The notes under the pieces are model-generated. The model ran no database searches. It was not told the DNA's origin and saw nothing but the letters and a program-made list of their open reading frames with translations. From positions 22,295-86,294 of the forward strand of contig JACJXV010000010.1 of assembly GCA_020636445.1 (NCBI GenBank): DNA of 64,000 nt, read 5' to 3'. The DNA comes from Lewinellaceae bacterium. GTDB lineage: Bacteria > Bacteroidota > Bacteroidia > Chitinophagales > Saprospiraceae. How positions within the stretch are numbered: the first letter of the stretch is position 1; every line of letters starts with the position of its first letter. The translations under genes and the position numbers were made by a program. Of the stretch, positions 7,557-15,659 are shown one piece after another.

Positions 7557-7931
7557 ATGCACGAACTATCACTGGTGCTGAACATTATCGATATCGCTAC
7601 CGCTGAAGTACACCGGGCTGGTGGCGGCACGGTAACCGAAATTGAACTCGAAATCGGTGCATTGGCGGGTGTGGAACGTGCTGCACTTGATTTCGCCTGG
7701 GAAACTGCCGTGCGAAACACCGTGCTGGAAAATAGTGTGTTAACCATCCACGCTCCGCTTGGCCAGGCCCGTTGTATGGATTGTGAAACAGCATTTACAA
7801 CTAATAACCTTTTTACCGCTTGCCCTACCTGCGGAAGTTACTTCTGTGATATTACCGGCGGTCGTGAACTCAAAGTTAAGCGCCTGATTCTCGACCAGGA
7901 ACCCGTCGCGGCGGGTAGCCTTCACCCTTAA
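7557..7931 (+). CDS. hypA: Hydrogenase nickel incorporation protein HypA
   Basis: A 124-residue nickel metallochaperone. The N-terminal MHELSL motif supplies the His2 nickel ligand. The zinc site is the pair CMDC and CPTC (ARCMDCETAF and TACPTCGSYFC) at about residues 75-105. HypA works with HypB to load Ni into the large-subunit precursor encoded on the opposite strand. It sits between the HupE-like gene and hypB with gaps of 10 and 12 bp, so it is clearly part of one transcript. Confidence 0.96.
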   Translation: MHELSLVLNIIDIATAEVHRAGGGTVTEIELEIGALAGVERAALDFAWETAVRNTVLENSVLTIHAPLGQARCMDCETAFTTNNLFTACPTCGSYFCDITGGRELKVKRLILDQEPVAAGSLHP

Positions 7932-7943
7932 AATCATTCTCCT

Positions 7944-8819
7944 ATGTGCAGTACCTGCGGCTGTAGCCAATCCGACGGAACCGTCACCATCCAAGTGATC
8001 GGCAGCGGTGAACACGTTCATCTGAATGGGGACGGAACGGTTCATCATCATCACCATGATCACCACCACGAACCACACGGCCACAAACACCATCACGGTG
8101 ATCACCACCACCATGATCATGATTCCCACGGCCATCATCATGACCACGACCATTCGCATAGCCATAAGACTGTAGTTGACCTGGAACGCGATATTCTATC
8201 CCAAAACCAATTGCTTGCCGAACGGAACCGCGGGTATTTTAGTGCCAAAAACATCCTGGCGCTTAACCTGGTAAGCTCTCCCGGGTCTGGTAAAACGGCC
8301 TTGCTCGAGAAGACGCTCGCCGATCTGCAGGGAAAACTCCCTTTTGTTGTTATTGAGGGCGACCAGCAGACTACCAATGACGCCGATCGTATTGCTGCCA
8401 CCGGAGTTCCGGTAGCTCAAATCAATACCGGTAAAGGCTGTCATCTGGATGCCGCTATGGTCCAACAGGCCCTGCACAGTCTGCGCCCACCGGAGGAAGC
8501 GGTTGTCTTTATCGAAAATGTCGGCAACCTGGTATGTCCTGCCCTTTTTGATCTCGGCGAAAATGCCCGGGTAGTTATCATTAGTGTAACAGAAGGGGAC
8601 GATAAACCGCTTAAGTACCCCGACATGTTCCGGGACTCCGCCCTCTGCCTGATTAATAAAATCGATCTGCTCCCTTACGTAAGCTTTAGCGTGGAACGCG
8701 CAAAAGAATATGCCAGCCGGATTAACCCTCACCTGAAATTCCTTGAGGTATCGGCTACCCAGGGAACGGGCATGGATACCTGGTATCAATGGCTGACCAA
8801 ACAGCGAGGATCGCTTTGA
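7944..8819 (+). CDS. hypB: Hydrogenase nickel incorporation GTPase HypB, with His-rich nickel-storage segment
   Basis: A 291-residue GTPase. The N-terminal MCSTCGC is the high-affinity nickel site. Residues about 24-75 are a histidine/aspartate-rich stretch with about 28 His that can store or buffer nickel. The G domain follows: P-loop SSPGSGKTAL (111-120), the GKGCHLDA metal site and NKID for guanine recognition. The long His tract is of the type seen in rhizobial HypB and is absent in the E. coli protein. It is 12 bp behind hypA. Confidence 0.96.
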   Translation: MCSTCGCSQSDGTVTIQVIGSGEHVHLNGDGTVHHHHHDHHHEPHGHKHHHGDHHHHDHDSHGHHHDHDHSHSHKTVVDLERDILSQNQLLAERNRGYFSAKNILALNLVSSPGSGKTALLEKTLADLQGKLPFVVIEGDQQTTNDADRIAATGVPVAQINTGKGCHLDAAMVQQALHSLRPPEEAVVFIENVGNLVCPALFDLGENARVVIISVTEGDDKPLKYPDMFRDSALCLINKIDLLPYVSFSVERAKEYASRINPHLKFLEVSATQGTGMDTWYQWLTKQRGSL

Positions 8820-8924
8820 ATAGGGGATATTACCGCTGGTTTATCAATGAAATAATTCGTATATTTAACCGCTTTTCGTTGTGTCGTTCCCCCGCAATAC
8901 AGTAAAAAGATTATTCTACTACCG

Positions 8925-9170
8925 ATGTGCCTAGCGATACCTGGAAAAATTCTCTCCATTCCTGCCAGCCTCGATGATACCTTCCGGATGGGCCAGGTGT
9001 CCTTTGGCGGTATCCGTAAAGATGTGAATTTAGCAATGGTTCCGGAAGCCAAAATTGGCGACTATGTGTTGGTCCACGTAGGGGTCGCCATCAGCATCGT
9101 AGATGAAAAAGAAGCTAATCTCACCCTCCAGTACCTCCGCCAGATCGGTGAGCTGGACGAGATAACCTGA
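8925..9170 (+). CDS. hypC: Hydrogenase assembly chaperone HypC/HupF
   Basis: An 81-residue chaperone that begins MCLAIPGKI. Cys2 is the residue that binds the Fe(CN)2CO precursor and the immature large subunit. Its usual partner HypD, and HypE and HypF which make the cyanide ligand, are not encoded downstream or anywhere in this window, so they must lie elsewhere if the enzyme is functional. The 105-bp gap after hypB may contain a separate weak promoter. A terminator follows at 9193-9228. Confidence 0.95.
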   Translation: MCLAIPGKILSIPASLDDTFRMGQVSFGGIRKDVNLAMVPEAKIGDYVLVHVGVAISIVDEKEANLTLQYLRQIGELDEIT

Positions 9171-9192
9171 TATTTTTCCCATTTGCCCGGTA

Positions 9193-9228
9193 GATGGGCC
9201 CGTCATTTCGTGGCGGGCTCCATCTTTT
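9193..9228 (+). terminator. Terminator after hypC
   Basis: GATGGGCCCG (9193-9202) pairs with CGGGCTCCATC (9214-9224) with one bulged base, followed by TTTT. This closes the hup/hyp transcript. Confidence 0.55.
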
Positions 9229-9372
9229 CCGGTTCCTGGGCGAGTTAGATAAACACGCTCTAAACTATCCGGCAAACCTAACTCTTCCCTGAAAAAGAGA
9301 AATTACCCTTTGCGGGTAAAGGGTTAACCTTAGCTCAGCCCCAGCATTATCAGCTTGTTTTGTCCGCATAAT

Positions 9373-9406
9373 TTGACAATATGCTTTTATACTTTTCGTA
9401 TATTTG
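9373..9406 (+). promoter_or_regulatory. Candidate promoter for the T9SS cargo gene
   Basis: TTG (9373-9375, in TTTGAC) and TATATTTG (9399-9406) are 23 bp apart and fit the TTG / TAnnTTTG pattern. The resulting leader to the ATG at 9514 would be about 100 nt. The rest of the 343-bp gap 9171-9513 holds only the hypC terminator and an imperfect ACCCTTT/AAAGGGT inverted repeat (9305-9324). Confidence 0.45.
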
Positions 9407-9513
9407 CACTACAGAGAAACCCCGGAATATACCTTAATTCCCTATTTAACGTTGTTGTTTAGACGGCCCATTAAACGCTGCTAACAGTTTCATAACCCAA
9501 AAACAAACTCCCC

Positions 9514-11508
9514 ATGAACAAACTTAAATTGTTCTTTGGCTTGCTGTCCTGCCTGCTGATTTCATCTTCTCTTTCTGCGCAGTTCACGACTTATTTTGCC
9601 CAGGCTTCCGGAGCCCAATACTTACTTTTTGAGGCTGAAAGCCCTACGGCAAGCTACGCCTCCGGCGATGGCTCCGCTAACTGGAATACCATTGATGATG
9701 GGGGGGTGATGGCTATTCAGGCTTCGGCATCGGCAGGTGGCTCCCAGGCAAATAATGAAGACGCTGCCCGGCAGGTGTTTCGCTTTCTTCCTTCTGCTAC
9801 CAGCCTGACGATTTATCTACGCGTAAGAGTTACTAACGGAAATAATAATTCGGTGATAATCCCGAGCATTAATGAATTCACGGGTGATTCGTGGGGATTT
9901 TCGGTGGATGATAGCCAAGCCCCCACCTACACCTGGATTAAAGGAGACCCCATACCGGTTAGCAATACCGCATCCCAAACGCTATCTCTTATCCCTAAGG
10001 ATCCGGAATTGATTATCGATAAAATCCTGCTGCACGAATCGAATACTCTCGATAATGCCGCTATTGAAGCCTTAACCTTAACCGCCTCCCAGAGCCAGAA
10101 TGCATTATTACCCGGTACGCTGGGCCAGGTTATCCCCGAACAAGCTTCCGGGCAAACGCTGGGTATTAGCGCCAACTCCAGCGCGGGGATTATCACGGTT
10201 ACTGGTCCGGGGCAACCATCAGGGGCAATCGGTTATTTTCCTTACAGTGGTTCCAGTTACATCCAAATTTCCCCGGGCACCAATGTTAATCTGGTGCTGG
10301 ATACCATGTTTTTTAATGAAGGAACTTGTAATCTGGAGTTCAACCGGCTTCGCTTAAAGTTTCGAACCCTGAGCATTGAAGATGGCGGGAGTAACAATAA
10401 TTTCGGCACGGTAAATGCCAGCGCCTATGTTATCCCCACTGGTGGCGGAGCACCTGCAACGCTTCCTTTGAGTGCACAAAATAGCACAACAAACATACCA
10501 GGCACTACGTACGAGTTAAAGGAATACGGGGATGCAGCCAGCATACTGACCCCCCATAAAGTAGTATTCACTATTACCTATACTGGAGGAAACAGAACCT
10601 TATTAGTAGATGATATTCAAATCAGTTTCGAAACTATTCCTGGACTAGACTTCCCATCCCCATCAGCGGAAAGTGCAATAGTTGCAAACGCACTCAATCC
10701 GACCCAGCCCAATATGGTCAACTTTAATTTATTCCTGGGAGCAGGTAATGAAGATATCGCCAGTCGCAGCTTCTTTACCTGGGATTTTGGCGATGGCAAC
10801 ACCTTCAGTGGCACTGGCATTACCGGAGGTACGCCAGTACATACTTTCAACTCTGTTGACACCTTTAATATTTGCGTTACCATTATGACTCGTGTCACCT
10901 TAAGTTCAGACTGCGACAGTGTCTCTACCTACCTCTGTACCCCCCTAGGTGTTATTATAGCCGCCCTCCCCGTCACCCTTACCTCCTTCACTGGGCGTTC
11001 GCTCGGCGATGGGCAGGTGCAACTGCAATGGGCGACCGCCAGTGAGGTGAATAATGCCTATTTCTCGGTGGAGCACAGTCCTACTGGCCAAAGCTTTTCA
11101 CCCATCGGCCAGGCCGATGGTGCCGGAACGACGAACCAACCTCAAACCTATTCATTCCTGCATACGGGCGTCGGTGCGGGTATTCAGTATTACCGCCTGC
11201 GCCAGGTCGATTTCGACGGTACAACTGCCTATTCGCCGGTCATCAGTGTAAACGTAAAAGGAGATGCCCCACAAACCCTGCGGGTATACCCCAACCCTGC
11301 TCATGACCAGGTTTGGATTGAACAACCCATAGCGGCACCTGTGCGCTTTACCTTGTTCAATGCCCAGGGACAGTTGATCCGCCAAGGGGCCTGGAACCAG
11401 GACCTGAACACCCTTGACATCCAGGATCTGCAGGCTGGGCTGTACGTCCTGCGCATTACCGACCCTCAGGGACAACCCATTCATACCGCTACGGTGCAGA
11501 AACAATAA
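9514..11508 (+). CDS. Secreted T9SS cargo protein with CBM-like, PKD and type A sorting domains
   Basis: A 664-residue protein with a Sec signal peptide (MNKLKLFFGLLSCLLISSSLSAQ). The N-terminal part (YLLFEAESPTASY...) resembles CBM6/35-type carbohydrate-binding modules that begin with an 'EAE' strand. A PKD-like domain is centred on FTWDFGDGNTF (around residues 420-460). It is followed by a segment ALPVTLTSFTGRSL...VQLQWATASEVNN that typically precedes T9SS tails. The last 75 residues (LRVYPNPAHDQVWIE ... GLYVLRITDPQG) are a type A sorting domain, so the protein should be exported by the type IX system and cell-surface attached. No catalytic motif was recognised. A minisatellite starts 27 bp after its stop. 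Confidence 0.85.
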   Translation: MNKLKLFFGLLSCLLISSSLSAQFTTYFAQASGAQYLLFEAESPTASYASGDGSANWNTIDDGGVMAIQASASAGGSQANNEDAARQVFRFLPSATSLTIYLRVRVTNGNNNSVIIPSINEFTGDSWGFSVDDSQAPTYTWIKGDPIPVSNTASQTLSLIPKDPELIIDKILLHESNTLDNAAIEALTLTASQSQNALLPGTLGQVIPEQASGQTLGISANSSAGIITVTGPGQPSGAIGYFPYSGSSYIQISPGTNVNLVLDTMFFNEGTCNLEFNRLRLKFRTLSIEDGGSNNNFGTVNASAYVIPTGGGAPATLPLSAQNSTTNIPGTTYELKEYGDAASILTPHKVVFTITYTGGNRTLLVDDIQISFETIPGLDFPSPSAESAIVANALNPTQPNMVNFNLFLGAGNEDIASRSFFTWDFGDGNTFSGTGITGGTPVHTFNSVDTFNICVTIMTRVTLSSDCDSVSTYLCTPLGVIIAALPVTLTSFTGRSLGDGQVQLQWATASEVNNAYFSVEHSPTGQSFSPIGQADGAGTTNQPQTYSFLHTGVGAGIQYYRLRQVDFDGTTAYSPVISVNVKGDAPQTLRVYPNPAHDQVWIEQPIAAPVRFTLFNAQGQLIRQGAWNQDLNTLDIQDLQAGLYVLRITDPQGQPIHTATVQKQ

Positions 11509-11534
11509 TCCCGTCGGTTCGGGGAATGGCCCAC

Positions 11535-11935
11535 GTTCCGTTCCGTTGGATTGGGCGCGTTCCGTTCCGTTGGATGGCCCACGTTCCGTTCCGTTGGATG
11601 GCCCACGTTCCGTTCCGTTGGATTGGGCGCGTTCCGTTCCGTTGGATTGGGCGCGTTCCGTTCCGTTGGATGGCCCACGTTCCGTTCCGTTGGATTGGGC
11701 GCGTTCCGTTCCGTTGGATTGGGCGCGTTCCGTTCCGTTGGATTGGGCGCGTTCCGTTCCGTTGGATTGGGCGCGTTCCGTTCCATTGGATTGGGCGCGT
11801 TCCGTTCCGTTGGATTGGGCGCGTTCCGTTCCGTTGGATTGGGCCACGTTCCGTTCCGTTGGATGGCCCACGTTCTGTTCCGTTGGATTTCCGTTCCGTT
11901 GGATTGGCGCGTTCCGTTCCGTTGGATTGGGGGGT
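11535..11935. repeat. 24-bp minisatellite with two alternating unit types, about 17 copies
   Basis: The unit is GTTCCGTTCCGTTGGA followed either by TTGGGCGC (type G) or TGGCCCAC (type P), both 24 bp. From 11535 the order reads G P P G G P G G G G G G, then a 25-bp hybrid, P, and three shortened or diverged copies. One G copy has ATTGG instead of GTTGG. Because 24 is a multiple of 3 and the unit has no stop codon, most frames stay open on both strands, so open frames here are not evidence of a gene. The array begins just after the stop codon of the T9SS cargo gene. Confidence 0.95.
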
Positions 11936-11959
11936 AGAGCCGTTGGATCCAACGGCTCT
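11936..11959. repeat. Perfect 24-bp palindrome at the centre of the inverted minisatellite
   Basis: AGAGCCGTTGGA is followed directly by its reverse complement TCCAACGGCTCT with no loop. To its left the core word is CGTTGGATT; to its right the same word appears only as AATCCAACG. It is therefore the symmetry centre of the whole block. Confidence 0.9.
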
Positions 11960-12260
11960 CTCCCCCAACGTCCAATCCAACGTCCCCTAATCCAACCCCC
12001 CCAATCCAACGTCCCCCCCCAATCCAACGGTTACCCCCAATCTAACACCCCCCCTAACCCAATGATTATACCCCCCAAAATCCAACCGCAATACCCCCAT
12101 TCAAACAATTGCCCCCAGGGCAATAATTACCCAACCAACGATCCAACCGTTATCCCTGTCGTAATCAACGCGTACCCCAATCCAACGGTTACCCCCTGAT
12201 TCGATAATCATACCCAAAGAATCCGGCGTATACCCCTGATCCAACCAACATTGGACCCAA
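11960..12260. repeat. Degenerate C/A-rich array of AATCCAAC words (inverted arm)
   Basis: The word AATCCAAC(G) recurs between tracts of C, often followed by GTCCCC or GGTTACCCCC, and becomes more degenerate to the right. The strand is rich in C and A and poor in G and T, the mirror of the G/T-rich left arm. I see no gene in it. Proline/asparagine-rich translations of the stretch are by-products of the repeat. Confidence 0.8.
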
Positions 12261-12411
12261 ATAAAACCAACCTGGTCAACCTGGAATCTCCCTCAGCGTA
12301 AAACCACGTCTCTCCGTTCTGCCTATTCCCTAGCCCTCCTGATCAATACGATTGCCGGCAATTATGCTATCTTTAGGGCGAATTCAATTCGTGCATCCTT
12401 TCATGGGCAAC

Positions 12412-13155
12412 ATGCAGGTATATCCCCGATTACAACAAGCGTATCAGCAAGGACAAAAGCAACTGGCCTTGCTGATTGACCCCGACGGCCTTGATGATGC
12501 CGCGCTGGAACGGCTCCTGGATATTGCCGCAGAGGGGATAATTGACTATCTCTTTCTGGGAGGCAGCCTAATGGTTCACGATCGCCTTGATCATTGTCTG
12601 CTGCGAATCCGGCAGCGAGCGGCGCTTCCGATCGTTCTTTTTCCGGGTAGTCCGCTGCAAATTCATCCGGGAGCGGATGCCATACTCTTTTTATCCCTGA
12701 TCTCCGGACGGAACCCCGAATTACTCATTGGGCAGCATGTTATTGCTGCCCCCTATATTCGCGATGCCGGACTTGAAACCATCCCCACGGGATATATGCT
12801 CATTGATGGCGGTGCCCCCACTACGGCCTCCTACATGAGTAACACCCTGCCGCTCCCGGCCGACAAACCGGCAATTGCTGTTTGTACGGCCCTGGCGGGA
12901 ACGATGTTGGGTTTGCAGGTGTTATACCTCGACGCCGGTAGCGGAGCCAGACAACCGGTACCGGTAGCGCTTATCAGCGCGGTTCGGGATGCCGTCAACA
13001 CCCCCCTTATTATAGGCGGTGGCATTCGCACCCCACAGCAAGCACAGCAGGCGTGGGCTGCCGGTGCCGATGTGTTGGTCGTCGGCAATGCTGTGGAACG
13101 CAATCCGGTTCTCCTGGCGGAACTGGCCGCAACTAAACTTGATTTTGCACCGTAA
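12412..13155 (+). CDS. Geranylgeranylglyceryl/heptaprenylglyceryl phosphate synthase (GGGPS group II)
   Basis: A 247-residue TIM-barrel prenyltransferase that joins a polyprenyl diphosphate to sn-glycerol-1-phosphate. Family marks are LALLIDPDG, FLGGSLMV, VLFPGSPLQI, IPTGYMLIDGG and the phosphate-binding TPLIIGGGIRTPQQA followed by GADVLVVGNAVE. Bacteroidota commonly carry this group II enzyme. The ATG at 12412 (MQVYPRLQQAYQQ) matches the usual family start; in-frame candidates at 12352 (TTG), 12364 and 12403 would add up to 20 atypical residues. A TATCTTTA element at 12368-12375 could be the -7 box, which would favour the late start. Confidence 0.9.
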   Translation: MQVYPRLQQAYQQGQKQLALLIDPDGLDDAALERLLDIAAEGIIDYLFLGGSLMVHDRLDHCLLRIRQRAALPIVLFPGSPLQIHPGADAILFLSLISGRNPELLIGQHVIAAPYIRDAGLETIPTGYMLIDGGAPTTASYMSNTLPLPADKPAIAVCTALAGTMLGLQVLYLDAGSGARQPVPVALISAVRDAVNTPLIIGGGIRTPQQAQQAWAAGADVLVVGNAVERNPVLLAELAATKLDFAP

Positions 13156-13199
13156 ATAAGTGCGGGGTGATCGCCACCTCCTTGGATTACGCAACGATT

Positions 13200-14159
13200 A
13201 TGACGAAGGATAAGCTATTGCAGGGAACCGTAATCAAATCGACCGGCAGCTGGTATCAGGTCCGCCTGGATGATAATTCCGTATTGGACTGCCGTATTAT
13301 CGGAAAATTTCGCCTGGGTAAACTCAAATTAACCAATCCGGTAGCGGTTGGCGACCGGGTGGCCGTAGAGTCGGAAGGAGAGTCCGGAACCATTAAGGAG
13401 ATTCACCCCCGCCGGAATTATGTAGTCCGGCAATCCCCGCGTCGCAAACATGATGTTCATCTGTTAGCCTCCAATATTGATCAGGCACTCGTTATTGTAA
13501 CCATTGTTAATCCCAACCTCAAGCAAGGATTCATTGATCGGTTTTTGCTGATGACGGAGCCCTATGAGATTCCCACCATTATTGTATTCAATAAGGCCGA
13601 TTTGTACGACGAAGGTGATTTACGTGTCTATGATTATCTGCATGAAATTTATGCGCGCATCGGCTACCAAACCTTATTGGTTTCAGCTGAAACAGGTAGT
13701 GGTTTTGCCGAACTTCAGGAGTTACTCAAAGATAAAACAACCCTGGTCGGGGGTCAATCAGGCGTTGGTAAGTCGAGTATTGTCAATCGCTTGCAACCTG
13801 GCCTGACGCTGCGCACCGGCGAAATTTCCGACTATTCCGGAAAAGGGCAGCACACCACTACCTTCGCCGAAATGTTTCCGCTTGACTTTGGGGGAGCCCT
13901 CATCGATACCCCGGGAATCAAAACCCTTAGCTTCAATCACCTTGAACCTATTGAAGTGGCGCATAATTTCAAGGAGTTCTTTGCCCATGCAGACGATTGC
14001 CGGTTTGGGGGTAAATGCCTGCACCGCGACGAGCCCGGCTGTGCTGTGAAAGCGGCCATCGAAACGGAATCCATCAGTGAGCTGCGGTACCAAAATTACC
14101 TGCAGATACTAGAAGAGATAGAAGATCAAAATTACTGGGAGCGCCACCGCGATGTTTAA
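13200..14159 (+). CDS. rsgA: Ribosome small subunit-dependent GTPase A (RsgA)
   Basis: A 319-residue circularly permuted GTPase that assists late 30S maturation. An N-terminal OB-fold is followed by the G motifs in permuted order: NKAD (G4), the P-loop GGQSGVGKSS (G1), then DTPG (G3). A zinc knuckle with Cys/His (DDCRFGGKCLHRDEPGC) lies near residue 280. The ATG at 13200 gives a conventional start; an upstream GTG at 13167 is less likely. It begins 44 bp after the GGGP synthase gene and may be co-transcribed. Confidence 0.96.
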   Translation: MTKDKLLQGTVIKSTGSWYQVRLDDNSVLDCRIIGKFRLGKLKLTNPVAVGDRVAVESEGESGTIKEIHPRRNYVVRQSPRRKHDVHLLASNIDQALVIVTIVNPNLKQGFIDRFLLMTEPYEIPTIIVFNKADLYDEGDLRVYDYLHEIYARIGYQTLLVSAETGSGFAELQELLKDKTTLVGGQSGVGKSSIVNRLQPGLTLRTGEISDYSGKGQHTTTFAEMFPLDFGGALIDTPGIKTLSFNHLEPIEVAHNFKEFFAHADDCRFGGKCLHRDEPGCAVKAAIETESISELRYQNYLQILEEIEDQNYWERHRDV

Positions 14160-14182
14160 CCCGCAATAACGGAATTTCACCC

Positions 14183-14350
14183 ATGGGATATCAAAGTCGA
14201 AAACGCCATTACGTTACCCGCCGGGAACGCCTGCAACAGCATCTGCGTGTTCATCGCGTTATCTTGCTGTTTGTGCTGGTCTTTGCGGTGGCCTTGTTAG
14301 TCTTGCGTCGTACCGACTACTGGACCTGGTTTCTTACCTATTTTTATTAA
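14183..14350 (+). CDS. Small single-helix membrane protein (55 aa)
   Basis: A 55-codon frame from ATG to TAA. A strongly basic N-terminus (MGYQSRKRHYVTRRERLQQH) is followed by one hydrophobic helix (VILLFVLVFAVALLVL) and an aromatic tail (DYWTWFLTYFY). It starts 23 bp after rsgA in the same direction. The charge pattern predicts an N-in topology. I do not recognise a family. The composition and position behind rsgA make it a plausible gene, not noise. Confidence 0.6.
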   Translation: MGYQSRKRHYVTRRERLQQHLRVHRVILLFVLVFAVALLVLRRTDYWTWFLTYFY

Positions 14351-14520
14351 TCCGTTCCGTTTATACGCTTTTGAGGGTGAATTTTGGGCCAAGCCAATAA
14401 GAAGAAAACCTATTCTTAATGGCTAAATATGAAGCTTCTCCCAAAACAGGATGGCACTTATTATCCAAAGTCGAATTAACGCTGTGATCTGTACCCCTCT
14501 CGAGAGGTTGGTCCTAGCAT

Positions 14521-14560
14521 GAAAAAAGCCGCTACTCACCAGAGGCAAGTGCGGCTTTGT
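14521..14560 (-). terminator. Terminator of the polysaccharide deacetylase gene
   Basis: AAAGCCGC (14525-14532) pairs with GCGGCTTT (14551-14558). On the minus strand the stem ends in GGCTTTTTTC, a U-run. It lies about 30 bp beyond the stop at 14587. The remaining part of 14351-14520 shows no feature. Confidence 0.65.
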
Positions 14561-14586
14561 CAAGCATTGCATTCGATTCATTTACA

Positions 14587-15246
14587 CTAGGCTGTACGCA
14601 GCAAAAGTGCTTTTTGTTCAACCTGCTTATCGTTCAGGGCTTCGAAGGTATACCCTTGTTTGCTCAATGTTTCGAGTACCAGTGGCAACACATAGGTTAG
14701 TTTGTCCTGCGCCTTCAGACTATCGTGGAAAACGATAATAGCCCCGGGGCTAACGTTGTGCAGCACATTTTCCAAACACTGTTCCGGCGTAATTGTTGGA
14801 TCGAAATCCCCGCTCAGGATGTCCCACATGACAATCCGGTAATGGCGCTGCAGGAACTGGGCCTGCTTGGGCTTCAACCGGCCATAAGGTGGCCGGAACA
14901 AGGCGGAATCAATCAGATTGGCGCAATGACGCACATTGTGGAAATAGGCGACATTCTCAGTGCTCCAACCATTCAGGTGGTTAAAGGTGTGATTCCCCAC
15001 GGCATGGCCAGCTGCTTTCACCTGAGCGAAAACCTCCGGAAACTTCCGGACATTATCGCCAACACAGAAAAAGGTGGCTTTTGCATCGTAGGCAGCCAGC
15101 TGCTCCAAAACCCAGGGGGTTACTTCCGGAATGGGCCCATCATCAAAGGTCAGAAAAATCCGCTTCTCATCGGTGGGAATCCGCCAGGTGTAGTTCGGAA
15201 AAAAGTTTTGAATAAATTGCGGTGTTTTGACTAAGTACATGTTCAT
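14587..15246 (-). CDS. Polysaccharide deacetylase family protein (NodB/CE4)
   Basis: A 219-residue carbohydrate esterase family 4 protein. The catalytic/metal motifs are present: TFDDGP (general base and metal Asp), the NHTFNH His pair (H-x3-H) and RPPYGR. No signal peptide or membrane helix precedes the domain, so a cytoplasmic or unconventional location is suggested. Related proteins remove N- or O-acetyl groups from peptidoglycan, chitin oligomers or exopolysaccharide; the substrate cannot be told. It stands alone between rsgA and gltX, read opposite to both. Confidence 0.9.
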   Translation of the reverse strand: MNMYLVKTPQFIQNFFPNYTWRIPTDEKRIFLTFDDGPIPEVTPWVLEQLAAYDAKATFFCVGDNVRKFPEVFAQVKAAGHAVGNHTFNHLNGWSTENVAYFHNVRHCANLIDSALFRPPYGRLKPKQAQFLQRHYRIVMWDILSGDFDPTITPEQCLENVLHNVSPGAIIVFHDSLKAQDKLTYVLPLVLETLSKQGYTFEALNDKQVEQKALLLRTA

Positions 15247-15659
15247 TGGATTTTTAATGTTCAGGGATTATTATACCAAAAGTTATTATTTATCAACTAC
15301 AGGCTATCACCCCTTTTCAGTAGATGTAGCCGAATTGAGCAGTACACAAGTTGTATGATTAATTCAACAGTGGGAAAACCTTGCTGAGGGGAAGCACGTT
15401 GAATTTCGTACCTTTGCGCGACCTTTGGGTTTTACTATGGCGTATGTGGGCTTTCAATTGTTAGCTAAACGTTTGAACAGGTCGTTTTGCTGTTCTTTTT
15501 GGCACTTTTTTTTCATTTTTTTTGAAAATCAGTGATTTTTTAGATTAAGGCCCAACAATAGTATTTCTCAAGACTTTTTTTGTGTAATTCCCGGGGAACA
15601 ACCCATGCGTTGGGGGGAGTTATTAGTCCCCGAATAAGATACTTAACTACGAGCATCAA
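15247..15659. other. Divergent intergenic region between deacetylase and gltX
   Basis: This 413-bp gap holds one clear -7 type element on the plus strand, TACCTTTG (15409-15416), but no TTG at the usual distance. It also has a T-rich stretch at 15495-15535. A 250-nt gltX leader would follow from that -7 box. No gene, tRNA or riboswitch was recognised. Confidence 0.5.

Noticed and set aside
8040..8165. Histidine-codon repeat in hypB considered as a tandem DNA repeat or frameshift
   Set aside because: The frame is intact, and His-rich tracts are known in HypB.
11152..12199. Several long open frames on both strands across the 24-bp array, encoding SNGTER- or RSVPLD-type repeats
   Set aside because: The period is divisible by three and the unit lacks stop codons, so most frames are open at once. 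None has a start region or domain.
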